Shown in pieces: positions 43,997-52,932 of a stretch of 64,000 nt of DNA (its first letter is position 1; each line of letters begins with the position of its first letter). The notes beneath the pieces are model-generated. The model was not told the DNA's origin. It searched no databases and saw only the letters and a list, made by a program, of their open reading frames with translations. Origin of the DNA: Lacipirellulaceae bacterium (lineage in GTDB: Bacteria > Planctomycetota > Planctomycetia > Pirellulales > Lacipirellulaceae); NCBI GenBank assembly GCA_040218535.1, contig JAVJRG010000005.1, positions 372,001 through 436,000 of the forward strand, written 5' to 3'. The translations under genes were made by a program, and so were the position numbers.

Positions 43997-45457
43997 CTAC
44001 TCGTCGGCAGTTCCTTCTGATTCTTCAGAGTCGGGGCTGCCAATCGTCACCGCGTCGAGACGTTTTTCGTGGTCTTTGAGCACTTGCTCATACTCTTCCT
44101 TTTCCTTCTTTGCCAAATCTTCACCATCGAGCGTCGCCTTAATGACGGAGATCAACTCGTCGGGCGTGCGATGGGCACCGATGCGGATGTACTGCAGGCG
44201 GCCCTCTTTGTCGAGCAGCAGCGTCGTTGGACTGACACGCACCTTCAAGTTGATGTACGCACTCGAAGTGGTGTCACGCAGGATGGGCATCTCGGTGCCC
44301 CATTGCTTGAGCGTCTTTTCGATCGTCTCGTTGGCCACACTCGCCCGATCAGTGTTCACCGCATAGAAGGCGACGTCCTCGTCCTTTAGTTCCTGATAGA
44401 CCTCTTCAAGCACAGGCGTTTGCGTCTTGCAGTTGGGGCAGGCAAGGAACCAAACGTCGAGCAGCGTTGGCTTGCCTTTCAGCGTGTCGCGCGTGACCTT
44501 CTTGCCGTCGAACGTCTGGAACTCGAAGTCTTTCACTTGCTCACCCAAGAAGTCCGGCGGGCCAACCGGTGGAGGCGGCACAAATTGGGAAACACGACGT
44601 GCCTCTTCCGGCACATTCATCTCGAAAGCACTCTCATTAATGGCTACGTCCAAGGCTTGGTCGGTATAGCTCACCCAAAACTTCGAAGCGGTCAGCGGAT
44701 AGCGAGCCGCAACCGGGTCGTAGAGGTTGCCCATCGGGAGTTCCATCCGATGTAGAAAATAGGTTTCCGCGTCGATCCACAAGACGCGCTGTCCCGCGGG
44801 TGATTCGTAGGCAACGCGGTAGCAATCACGACCGTCGAGTTTCTCTCTCCCTAAACGCGAGGGTTTTCCATCACCGACAAAGAATGGGGCTGTCTCCTCA
44901 GGACTTTCTCCGTTTGGTTCGTTCCCCAAGAGCATTGTGAATTGCGGGTGATTCTCGCCCTCGGGGAGAACGCTCTCCAAGGCTTCCCGTAGCTGCGGCT
45001 CTGGGGCTAAGTTGCTAGGCGTCAGTTCCTCGGGAGCCTCGGCTTCAAAGACTTGGTTGGGGAAGTAGCCGGTTGCTGCTCGATAGATCTCTCCATCGCA
45101 GACCAAGTTCAGCTGGGTGCCGTCTGGTACGGCATCAGACATGGCTTCGTACGAATACCGCAGTCGATTCGGCCTTCTGAACGCCATCGAGAGAATCTCG
45201 TGCGAGACTTCATGCTCGACCCCCTCACCCTTCACAACGTAGTACTGGACAGTTTCCGCATTGCACGAGAAAGACTTGGCGGCCCCGTAAACCTCTCGCA
45301 TTTTCTTAACGACTTCTGCAGCAGGCGGCCCGGTGAGCCTTTTTTTCCCTTTCGAGCTTGCTGGTCCCGAGCTTGGGCCTTGCGTGCAGCCACTCGCTGA
45401 AATGGCTATTAAAGTGAGCCAATAACCGAATGCCTGACGAAATCGTTGGGAAGTCAT
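43997..45457 (-). CDS. Lipoprotein with LolA-like and thioredoxin-like domains
   Basis: A 486-residue exported lipoprotein: hydrophobic signal with lipobox SASGC (C24), then an alpha/beta region (about 45-305) rich in beta strands that resembles LolA/DUF2092-type folds (e.g. FRRPNRLRYSYEAMSDAV), then a TlpA-type thioredoxin domain (about 305-450) with active-site C340/C343 in CPNC. It ends in an acidic Glu/Ser tail (about 455-486). The combination suggests a membrane-tethered thiol-disulfide enzyme that binds a hydrophobic ligand, but the function is inferred. Confidence 0.8.
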   Translation of the reverse strand: MTSQRFRQAFGYWLTLIAISASGCTQGPSSGPASSKGKKRLTGPPAAEVVKKMREVYGAAKSFSCNAETVQYYVVKGEGVEHEVSHEILSMAFRRPNRLRYSYEAMSDAVPDGTQLNLVCDGEIYRAATGYFPNQVFEAEAPEELTPSNLAPEPQLREALESVLPEGENHPQFTMLLGNEPNGESPEETAPFFVGDGKPSRLGREKLDGRDCYRVAYESPAGQRVLWIDAETYFLHRMELPMGNLYDPVAARYPLTASKFWVSYTDQALDVAINESAFEMNVPEEARRVSQFVPPPPVGPPDFLGEQVKDFEFQTFDGKKVTRDTLKGKPTLLDVWFLACPNCKTQTPVLEEVYQELKDEDVAFYAVNTDRASVANETIEKTLKQWGTEMPILRDTTSSAYINLKVRVSPTTLLLDKEGRLQYIRIGAHRTPDELISVIKATLDGEDLAKKEKEEYEQVLKDHEKRLDAVTIGSPDSEESEGTADE

Positions 45458-45682
45458 AAATGGCTGTCCTTAACCGGAGGATCTCATGGAGGTGGCTCGA
45501 TGTTGCACCGCTCGTCACGTGCGCCAGGCCTTGACCCACGATGGCCATACTGCGTCCAATAGTGCCTGGGTTCGATGAAGATAGCGCAACCCAGAAGCTA
45601 CCAAAACGTGCCGTACCGGCAAAGTGTCGACGCTTATCGTCTCTTTGCCCAGACTACCAGAATCTAGGATTGCTTAGAAAGC

Positions 45683-46933
45683 ATGAGTGTGAAGTTTCAA
45701 TTTGGAGAGCAACAAGCGGTCGAACTGGCCAACGATCCGCGTGCGATTCTTGGGCCAAGCTCGGATGAGGTGGTTGCTGACCTGGCTGCTGAGGTTCGCC
45801 TTCGCCTTGCAGCGCCACTCGATTTTCCGCCCTTAGCAGCCACGACCGTCCCTGGGGACACGGCCGCCATCGCACTTGGCCGTGGTGTGCCTCAGCCGGA
45901 ACAAGTCGTATTGGGCGCGATCGCCGCGCTACTTGATGCGGGGGTCGAGCCAACCGACATTGCGGTTGTTTCGTGCGAGAAGTTTGCCGCTGAACGCGAC
46001 CTTGCCCAAGGAATTGATTCTCTCGGGGCAAGCGGCGTGAAGTTCGTTCTGCACGAACCAGAGCAAGAAGAGTCGACGGCGATGGTTGGCGTCATGCGCG
46101 ATGATGAGCCGCTACGATTCAACTGCGCGTTGGCCGAGGCCGATTTCGTCTTGCCGATTGGCACGACAGAACCAACGCGGCAAGTTTTTGAGGATGCAGA
46201 GCCGACGCCAACCAGTAAATTCGCCAGCCTCTATCCCCACTTTTCTGATGAGGCGACACAGACCCGGTTTCAGAAGACCAACAAGAAGCTGGCCCCCAAG
46301 TCACGTCGTAAGCTTTTCGATCAACAAGAGGAAGCGGGTTGGCTGTTGGGAGTACTCAGTACGATCCAGATTATCCCCGGTCGCGACAATCAAGTCTCTG
46401 CCGTGGTCGTAGGGGAAGCTGGGAAAGCGGCCGAGGCAGCTGCGTCCGCGATGCAGACGATCTGGTCACCGGTGTGTGAGGAGACGGCTGACCTGGTTGT
46501 CGCCGCGATGCCAGGGAGTCCCACCCAACAAACCTGGGAGAATCTCGACCACGCACTCGCTGCGGCAGAGCGGGTCGTTTCCCCGAGTGGTTCGATCGCT
46601 TTGCTATGTGAGATTAACGAAAAGGCCCGCGGCTCGCTTCGTCGACTCCGCGACGCGGATGACTTGGCGGAAGTCGAGCGGAAGTTAATGCGAGACGAAG
46701 ACCCCACGGCGGGGATCGCCTTGCGGTTGGTCCAGGCGATTGCCCGTGGGCCAGTCTATTTGATGAGCAAACTCCCCAAGGGAGAAGTTGAATCCCTAGG
46801 GATGACACCCATTGCGAGCGAGGCAGAACTGAAGCGGCTGATCGGCAATCACGAAAGTACGATCGTCATCGAAGAGGCCCACCGCCTCGTGCCGCAGGTT
46901 TCCATAGCCTCAGTATCAGCCGCCGGGCGTTAG
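45683..46933 (+). CDS. LarA-like (DUF2088) protein
   Basis: A 416-residue protein related to lactate racemase LarA, which uses a nickel-pincer nucleotide. The overall layout (N-terminal alpha/beta domain, middle ADFVLPIGTTEP segment, C-terminal AMPGSPTQQTWENLDHALAA) fits the family. However, the expected N-terminal Arg/Pro motif is replaced by VPGDTAAIALGRGVPQ, and the Lys/His segment that binds the cofactor is not evident (the nearest is PHFSDEATQTRF). So it may have a different activity or none. It precedes ygfZ by 45 bp on the same strand. Confidence 0.65.
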   Translation: MSVKFQFGEQQAVELANDPRAILGPSSDEVVADLAAEVRLRLAAPLDFPPLAATTVPGDTAAIALGRGVPQPEQVVLGAIAALLDAGVEPTDIAVVSCEKFAAERDLAQGIDSLGASGVKFVLHEPEQEESTAMVGVMRDDEPLRFNCALAEADFVLPIGTTEPTRQVFEDAEPTPTSKFASLYPHFSDEATQTRFQKTNKKLAPKSRRKLFDQQEEAGWLLGVLSTIQIIPGRDNQVSAVVVGEAGKAAEAAASAMQTIWSPVCEETADLVVAAMPGSPTQQTWENLDHALAAAERVVSPSGSIALLCEINEKARGSLRRLRDADDLAEVERKLMRDEDPTAGIALRLVQAIARGPVYLMSKLPKGEVESLGMTPIASEAELKRLIGNHESTIVIEEAHRLVPQVSIASVSAAGR

Positions 46934-46977
46934 CCCCTGGTTCTGTTGCATCATGTACGCAATCAGAGAACGACTCA

Positions 46978-47832
46978 ATGCTTTCCGACGAAGCTATTCA
47001 AGACTATCACGCTCTCACCGAAGGCATAGGGCGTGTAGAACTAACGAATTGGACCACGATCAGTCTTACCGGTGACGATCGTTCGAGCTTTCTGCACAAC
47101 CTTTGCACGAACGACATCAAGAGCTTGCAGCCCGGCGATCAATGCGAAGCGTTCCTGACTGACGTGAAAGGCAAGATCGTCGCACATGTGTTGGTATTCG
47201 CTTTCGAGGATCGATTGCAATTGCTGAGCGTGCCCGATCAGGGGGAGTTAATCGTCCAACATCTGGATCGCTATCTCATTCGTGAGAAGGTTGAACTTGC
47301 CGACGAGAGTAACGGTATGAATTGGTCCGTGGTTACTGATTCACTCTCAGAGAGTTTCCAGTCTCCATTCTTGGGTGTGCCTGCTTGCATCGTTAGTAAG
47401 GTCCCAGATTCTCATGCGAATCTACGCGTCTGCAGCGATGAAGCCTTCGATGCGTTGCGCCTTGAAGCCGGTTGGCCACTCTTCGGCATCGATTTCGACA
47501 ACACGAACCTTCCTCAAGAGGTGTGCCGAGACGAGCGGGCCATCCACTTCAACAAGGGTTGCTATCTCGGCCAAGAGACGATCGCGCGGATCGACGCTCT
47601 CGGGCATGTGAATCAAGAGTTGACCCAAGTCAAACTTTCCGGCGATGTGCCGGCATCGCTACCCGCGGATGTGTTTATCGGCGAGAAGAAGGTCGGCCAA
47701 GTCACCTCGGCGAGCTACTCGCCGAAGTATGAGTCGGTAATCGGGCTGGCGATGCTTCGGCGCGAGGCGAAAATGTCGAACGCAGACGAGATGGTGTGCG
47801 AAGGTGCTGCCATGGCAATACTCGCCCCATAA
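46978..47832 (+). CDS. ygfZ: YgfZ/GcvT-like folate-binding protein
   Basis: A folate-binding protein of the aminomethyltransferase fold, needed for certain iron-sulfur enzymes such as MiaB. The N-terminal FLHNLCTNDIKSLQPGDQCE and the signature KGCYLGQE (C195) are both present. The protein is 284 residues (E. coli 326). It lies 45 bp after the LarA-like gene, likely cotranscribed. It may support methylthiotransferases including MtaB elsewhere in the window; that link is inferred from the family. Confidence 0.9.
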   Translation: MLSDEAIQDYHALTEGIGRVELTNWTTISLTGDDRSSFLHNLCTNDIKSLQPGDQCEAFLTDVKGKIVAHVLVFAFEDRLQLLSVPDQGELIVQHLDRYLIREKVELADESNGMNWSVVTDSLSESFQSPFLGVPACIVSKVPDSHANLRVCSDEAFDALRLEAGWPLFGIDFDNTNLPQEVCRDERAIHFNKGCYLGQETIARIDALGHVNQELTQVKLSGDVPASLPADVFIGEKKVGQVTSASYSPKYESVIGLAMLRREAKMSNADEMVCEGAAMAILAP

Positions 47833-47930
47833 TTCTTCGATTCTGAGCCGCTAGGCGTCAGGCGAGCGGGTTGACCTGTGTGATAGTTTTCACTTCCGCA
47901 ACCCGACGGCTAACGCCTGTCGGCTCCGGG

Positions 47931-48413
47931 TTATCTAACGCGGGCCGAATTCGCAAACACAACTTCGTTGAAGCTCTCCAGCCAGAATCGCAGTTTGTTG
48001 AGGGCTTCACCATCCTCGGGAACCTGGCCTTCGACCTTGAAGGTAGCCGCAGTGATTGAGCTGTTAAGATTGCTCAATCGACTCTGCAGTTCATTCGAGA
48101 AGTCGGACTGGAATTCCGCCGAGACCTCTAGTCGCTGTAGCTTCACGGCCCCGCTAGAAGTATCGCGAATAAGCTTCCGCAGCTGACCGTTGGCACACTC
48201 ATAGAGCGCATCTTGAAAAAAAGCCCGCCGCAGCTCTTTCTCGCCATTGAAGTGATAGGCAGGGTCTTCGTCGAAGTAGAGACTTAACGCTTCTCCACGA
48301 AAGCCCGCGAAGATTGGCACATCGGGAGCGTCTTCGCAAAGCAGCTTGATGCGAGGCGAGAGCGCGACGGCATCTCGCAATAAGTCTTCACGCTTGTGTG
48401 TCTGGCGGGCCAT
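47931..48413 (-). CDS. Conserved-looking soluble protein, unknown
   Basis: A 160-residue soluble protein. N-terminal helix rich in Arg/Asp, then a strand-rich segment with PIFAGFRGEALSLYFDEDPA, and a C-terminal helix (NKLRFWLESFNEVVF). No signal peptide, membrane segment or cofactor motif. It starts at ATG 48413, directly followed upstream by a perfect 24-bp-arm palindrome. Family not recognised. Cotranscription with the HD-GYP gene is unlikely given the palindrome in between. Confidence 0.6.
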   Translation of the reverse strand: MARQTHKREDLLRDAVALSPRIKLLCEDAPDVPIFAGFRGEALSLYFDEDPAYHFNGEKELRRAFFQDALYECANGQLRKLIRDTSSGAVKLQRLEVSAEFQSDFSNELQSRLSNLNSSITAATFKVEGQVPEDGEALNKLRFWLESFNEVVFANSARVR

Positions 48414-48421
48414 GATGAAAA

Positions 48422-48490
48422 AGAGACAGGATTTACAGGATGAACAAGATAATTGGAGGTAATCCAGTTCATCCTGTAAATCCTGTCTCT
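48422..48490. repeat. Perfect 24-bp-arm palindrome, ACAGGATTTACAGGATGAAC family
   Basis: Arms 48422-48445 and 48467-48490 are exact reverse complements with a 21-bp loop. It lies 2 bp after the HD-GYP stop and 8 bp before the start of the next gene. The arm sequence is of a type I recall in many bacterial genomes, but this is from memory. Confidence 0.9.
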
Positions 48491-48492
48491 AG

Positions 48493-50250
48493 CTAGCCTG
48501 CGTGAACTTCTTCGGGCAGCTTGCCCTCGTCGGAGATCTCTCGGATTTGCTCGCGGACTGTGAAAAACGCGTCGACCACTTGCTTATCCCATTGCTGACC
48601 AGCACCTTTGCGAAGGATCGCGTCGAGTTTTTCCTCGGGCATGCCCTTCCGGTAAGGTCGATCGCTGCCCATAGCGTCGTACGCGTCGGCCACGGCTACG
48701 ATCCGTGCCATCAGCGGAATTTCCTCGCCTGCGAGCTGGTGCGGATAGCCGGTGCCGTCCCACGATTCGTGGTGATGAAGCACCAGCGGCAGAATCGCAT
48801 CCATTCGACTAACACCTTTGAGAATGTCGTAGCCGAATTGCGGATGCAGCTTAATGTGTTCGAATTCCTCGTCGGTCAGTCGTCCCGGCTTGTTGAGGAC
48901 GTTGTCGTCGATGCCAATCTTACCGATGTCGTGCAGAAGTCCGCCAAGGTAGATCGTCTCAATGTCTTTCTTCGGAAGCCCCATCTGTTCAGCCAAGCAA
49001 ACCGACACGCGGGCCACGCGATCACTGTGACCTGAGGTGTAACGGTCTTTCGCATCAATCGCTGAGGTCAAAGCGTGTACGGCGCTGGCGAATAGTTGTT
49101 CCTGCTCGCGGAACCTCCGCAAGTCGCTGCTGTAGACGCTGAGGATCGTGCCAATGCTGGCAAGCAATTGGGATTCGACCGAGCCAAACTCATCAAGTTC
49201 CGCTCGCTCCGATCCGCAGTGATTCAATGCAAGAAGCCAGCCCTGCTGTCGATCTGATTGACTTAGCGGAACGCAGATCAATTCTCTAACCGTCGGGTAG
49301 AACCAAGTAGGCAGCGAAGTTTCAGACCGTGAGAGCACGAGTGAACGATTAGCGATCTTTGGTTCGAGACGATGAACGAACTCGCTGAGTTCTGAAGTAG
49401 CGATCGGGCACTCGCCTGCCGTCAGCACGCCTACCGAATCACCAAGCTGGAGCTCATAACTTTGCGCATCGGAAGACTGACGAGCTACAACGGCTAGACA
49501 CTGTGCCGGAACTGCATCGATGAGCCACTCTAAAGCGTTCTGCCAGAGGGTTGCTTCGTCTCGCGCCGTGTGGAGTTGGCCGGTTAGTCGGTGGAGCAGT
49601 TCTAGCTCGACGTACGTTTCGTTGGCATGCGTGATCGCCTCATCCCGTTCGCTCTCGAGGTTTTGCAGACGATGCTGTCCGAGCAAATTTTCGAGAACGA
49701 TTCCACCCACCTGCAGCAATTGGCGGGGCGTCCAGACTTCCATGCTTCTGGATGCAGCATACGCCCGCGATCCGTCGAGTCCGAAGACATGCGCTGCCGA
49801 GGCAATGCTGGCTTCCTCTTCAACGGAGTCGGTCAGGAACAACCCCGTCGCCACGAACTGTTCGCCGCATCCGAGACGAACCAATGGTATCGCAAGTAAC
49901 GCCAGCGGAGAGTGCTCTTCGATGATTTCCGGCGTGCCACGTCGAGCGACTTCGCCGAGCATCGTGAGGTGGTTGTAGACCTCGCAGTTGAGCTCTGTCG
50001 ACGCAGAGTGAACGAGTTCGCTGGACTCGATATTCACCAGAGAGAACGAGCGTCCGAAGATCTCTCTTAGTCGTTGAAGACCTTCTTCCAAGCGTTCGGG
50101 GAGCGCGTAGCCCTCACCTCCAACCGCTGGAGTAGCGGTTGTTGTTTCGGGCGCAGTGGCGTCAAGTCGAGCCGTGGACACTTCGTAGTGGAGGGGTGAA
50201 CGCTTCGGTGGGAATCTATTTGTGGCGGGACCGTTCCCGGCTCGAAGCAT
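48493..50250 (-). CDS. GAF-like/HD-GYP phosphodiesterase
   Basis: A cytoplasmic 585-residue protein with an N-terminal sensor half and a C-terminal HD-GYP domain, which typically hydrolyses cyclic di-GMP. The domain shows GHSDRVARVSVCLAEQMG, H440-D441 in LLHDIGKIG, HHHESWDGTGYP and DAYDAMGSDRPYRKG. The long N-terminal half (about 45-370) has GAF-like segments, with no membrane helix. A GTG at 50181 is a possible shorter start. The 198-bp spacer upstream has no feature. With the PgpH-like protein it is one of two HD-type signalling enzymes here. Confidence 0.9.
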   Translation of the reverse strand: MLRAGNGPATNRFPPKRSPLHYEVSTARLDATAPETTTATPAVGGEGYALPERLEEGLQRLREIFGRSFSLVNIESSELVHSASTELNCEVYNHLTMLGEVARRGTPEIIEEHSPLALLAIPLVRLGCGEQFVATGLFLTDSVEEEASIASAAHVFGLDGSRAYAASRSMEVWTPRQLLQVGGIVLENLLGQHRLQNLESERDEAITHANETYVELELLHRLTGQLHTARDEATLWQNALEWLIDAVPAQCLAVVARQSSDAQSYELQLGDSVGVLTAGECPIATSELSEFVHRLEPKIANRSLVLSRSETSLPTWFYPTVRELICVPLSQSDRQQGWLLALNHCGSERAELDEFGSVESQLLASIGTILSVYSSDLRRFREQEQLFASAVHALTSAIDAKDRYTSGHSDRVARVSVCLAEQMGLPKKDIETIYLGGLLHDIGKIGIDDNVLNKPGRLTDEEFEHIKLHPQFGYDILKGVSRMDAILPLVLHHHESWDGTGYPHQLAGEEIPLMARIVAVADAYDAMGSDRPYRKGMPEEKLDAILRKGAGQQWDKQVVDAFFTVREQIREISDEGKLPEEVHAG

Positions 50251-50448
50251 CGAGTGGGTAACGGCGGGGGCGGTGGGTGCGCAGCAGTCGGGCCTTGGTA
50301 GGACGCCGGATTGCTACCACTACAAAAATGAAGCCCGCTTCGCGATAAACGAACGCTGGCTCAGCGAAATGTGGAGAGCCGTTCCGGTTGCAACCGGATC
50401 ACAACGGCTGTAGCGATTAAGCCATCTAAGCGGTAGCCACTTCACCGA

Positions 50449-51495
50449 TTAAGACAGTGCGTCGTCCGAGGGACGACGCTCGCGATAGCGACGGCTGGCA
50501 CGCTTGAGAACCGCTTGGTCTTCGTCGGACAGGCGCTCGAAGCCGACTTCATTGAGTCTCGCCAAGATGTCGTCCACACGGGCGTCTTCCTTGTTCTCAC
50601 GCTCGCGCTTTTTGCGGTCGAGCGCTTCTTGCTGTTTCTCTTGCAGATGTTCGACAAGTACGACTGCGCGATCGTCTTCCAACCAATCGGCGTTGATCCA
50701 TTGCTCGTCATCGGAGTCGAGTTCATCAATTGCAATGCCCTGATCGTAACGATGCTGCCGGGCCATGCGGTTTGCACCGTAAAGCAGAATGGTAGCCAGC
50801 ACGGAGAGCGGGAACCACGCAGGAACAAGTCCGACGACCAGTTTGTCACGCAGGAAAACGGCCAGCACAAAGCAGGCTCCTGAAGCACCCAGCGCAATGT
50901 GCGACATCGCCGCCGTTGCCGAGGTTCGCCCGATGAGCGGCCACAGCAAGCCGTGCAGCAGATCGGCCCCATCGCACGGATAGACGGGAAGCATGTTCAC
51001 GAGAATCAGGCAGCAATTGACCCACACCATCAATTGAGCGGCCAAGTGCAAGCTGCTGGTGCTAGGCATCAGTTGCGGATCAACGGGCGAAAGCAATGGC
51101 AACACATCGGTCTGTCCGTGAGCTACCAAGGCACAGGCACTGGCAACCAACAGCCCGAGATAAGTCAGCGGTCCAATCAGCGCAGACACCAGATGAGCTG
51201 GCGGATCGGTAGGAAGGTGCGGCCGCGACCAGCCGCCAGTGGGCCCTAGAACCACGAGGCTGGTGTGACCGCCGACTCGCTGCACGACGATAAAGCGTAG
51301 TAGCTCATGCAGGCAAACACTCAGCACCAAGGCGGTGCTAGCGAGTAGGGCCGTGCGGACCGGGATGGCCGCGGAGAGTTCCGCGCTGAGCATGGCCGTC
51401 AGGACAATCAGCGGAAGGTACAGATGGACCCTCAACTCAACGCCTTGCCAGCGCCCCAGGCTTAAACTCCAACTGCCTGCCGCGTTCCCATTCAT
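50449..51495 (-). CDS. Site-2-protease-like membrane protein, active site altered
   Basis: A 348-residue membrane protein related to M50 (site-2) metalloproteases. The expected zinc motif HExxH is HELLR here: H63, E64 are present but the second His is R67. The distal motif NMLPVYPCDG keeps the Asp (D175). Five or six hydrophobic segments span about 25-250, followed by a hydrophilic tail that is rich in Glu/Lys/Arg and includes VDDILARLNEVGFERLSDED, a motif also seen as a tail on some rhomboids and M50 proteins. It is probably non-proteolytic or alters its metal site. No substrate is evident nearby. Confidence 0.8.
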   Translation of the reverse strand: MNGNAAGSWSLSLGRWQGVELRVHLYLPLIVLTAMLSAELSAAIPVRTALLASTALVLSVCLHELLRFIVVQRVGGHTSLVVLGPTGGWSRPHLPTDPPAHLVSALIGPLTYLGLLVASACALVAHGQTDVLPLLSPVDPQLMPSTSSLHLAAQLMVWVNCCLILVNMLPVYPCDGADLLHGLLWPLIGRTSATAAMSHIALGASGACFVLAVFLRDKLVVGLVPAWFPLSVLATILLYGANRMARQHRYDQGIAIDELDSDDEQWINADWLEDDRAVVLVEHLQEKQQEALDRKKRERENKEDARVDDILARLNEVGFERLSDEDQAVLKRASRRYRERRPSDDALS

Positions 51496-51653
51496 GAATT
51501 GAATGACCCGAAAAGAGACGCTTTACCTGTTCCAATAAGACCCCGCCAAGATAGTCTCTATCCTACCCGTCCCGTCAGAAATGGCAAACCGAAGTCGCCG
51601 TAAATGGTGGGAAACTGGGCAAGGCGTCTTAACAATTCCACGAGAGCTATGCC

Positions 51654-52202
51654 GTGTCAGAACCGCACCCCGAACGCCTGCTGCTGGAAACCGCCCGCTT
51701 CCGCGTCGTCGAGCGTTACCAGCCGACCCGCGAGGGCGAGCCCGACGCGGTCCGTCAGGTCGTGCTGCACCCGGGGGCCGCGGTGATTCTGCCCCTGCTC
51801 GATGATGGCCGCATCTGCCTGATTCGCAATCTGCGAGTAGCGGTCGGAAAAGAACTGATCGAACTCCCCGCCGGCACCCTCGATCCCGGCGAGCCACCCC
51901 TGGAAACCGCCCAGCGAGAACTCCAAGAGGAAACCGGCTACACGGCCGAGCACTGGCGGGAACTGCCTGGCTTCTTCATGTCTCCAGGGATCCTAAACGA
52001 ACGCATGCACGTCTTCGTTGCCGAGGGTCTCACCGCGGGCCATCACGCTCGCGAAGCGGGGGAGCAGATCGAGAATTCGTTGGTCGATGCCGACGAAGCG
52101 ATCGCGATGGTCCGCCGGGGAGAGATTGAGGATGCGAAGAGCGTGGCGACGTTGTTGATGTGGAATCTTCAAGCATCCCTAAAAAGTTCGTCGCTGGATT
52201 AG
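51654..52202 (+). CDS. NUDIX hydrolase, ADP-ribose pyrophosphatase type
   Basis: Hydrolyses a nucleoside diphosphate linked to another group; the ADP-ribose pyrophosphatase subgroup is likely from layout. The Nudix box is complete: GTLDPGEPPLETAQRELQEE then TGY (about 76-98), with the preceding ELIELPAG seen in ADPRases. A GTG start at 51654 gives 182 residues. It is divergent from the M50-like gene (158-bp spacer) and faces the AT-rich unknown. Substrate is inferred. Confidence 0.88.
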   Translation: MSEPHPERLLLETARFRVVERYQPTREGEPDAVRQVVLHPGAAVILPLLDDGRICLIRNLRVAVGKELIELPAGTLDPGEPPLETAQRELQEETGYTAEHWRELPGFFMSPGILNERMHVFVAEGLTAGHHAREAGEQIENSLVDADEAIAMVRRGEIEDAKSVATLLMWNLQASLKSSSLD

Positions 52203-52256
52203 TCGAGGGCTCGCTTCGCTCAGCACGCAACGCGCAGCTCACTGCAGTCTTTCGGA

Positions 52257-52913
52257 TTATGTGTCAAGTTTTAGTGCGGATCTAATTGACCCTAAGTCAG
52301 CAACGAAGTCATCGAAGTTGGAAGGCCAACAGGCTCTGGGCAAACTGACGCATACGAAATAGTTATTCTCATTGTATATCTCGCAAACCATTCGGCACAA
52401 ATTCAAAGTGCCAACTAGTTCGCGAGGCAACGAATTGACCGTGTCCTCGATGCTGTATATTGAGAACCAGTCTCTTGGGCTATCTTCAAATAACTCACTA
52501 AGTGCTGTTGCAGTACGTTTCGCGCGTCTCCAATCGAACCAATTTAGCGAGCGCTTCAAGTGAAAGTCGTAAATGGGGGTGCCTGAAATCTTTGAAACGT
52601 AGCAGAACGCAGACTCCAGGTGCGGGTTCAGGGCGTTGCTAGAATCGAATAAAAACACCCACTCAGATTCATCCTTTTCGAACAACGGACATAGAGGAGT
52701 TCCACTGTGCGATTCACTGAACAAGGCTGGATAGAAGGGTAGTTGAGATATTGTTTCGCCCCCTTCTTCTTTAGTCCAGGTTGGTGACGGGAAGTGCATG
52801 CTGAAACGCTCCTCAAGCTCCTGCAATCCAGCTTTTGCAGCTCGTTTCACGAAAACCCATAAGGAGATTAGGAAGATCGTCACAAAGAGAAACGCTTTCA
52901 AGTCATCAGACAT
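52257..52913 (-). CDS. Unknown protein with N-terminal membrane anchor, AT-rich
   Basis: A 218-residue protein. One hydrophobic segment (about 7-22) near the N-terminus suggests an anchor, followed by a soluble part with many aromatic residues (LFDSSNALNPHL, YVSKISGTPIYDFHLKRSLN) and a C-terminal alpha/beta part. No motif I recognise. The DNA is clearly more AT-rich than its neighbours, which suggests recent acquisition. It lies immediately downstream of the SDR gene on the same strand. Confidence 0.6.
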   Translation of the reverse strand: MSDDLKAFLFVTIFLISLWVFVKRAAKAGLQELEERFSMHFPSPTWTKEEGGETISQLPFYPALFSESHSGTPLCPLFEKDESEWVFLFDSSNALNPHLESAFCYVSKISGTPIYDFHLKRSLNWFDWRRAKRTATALSELFEDSPRDWFSIYSIEDTVNSLPRELVGTLNLCRMVCEIYNENNYFVCVSLPRACWPSNFDDFVADLGSIRSALKLDT

Positions 52914-52932
52914 CGCGAAACTCGAACATGGG

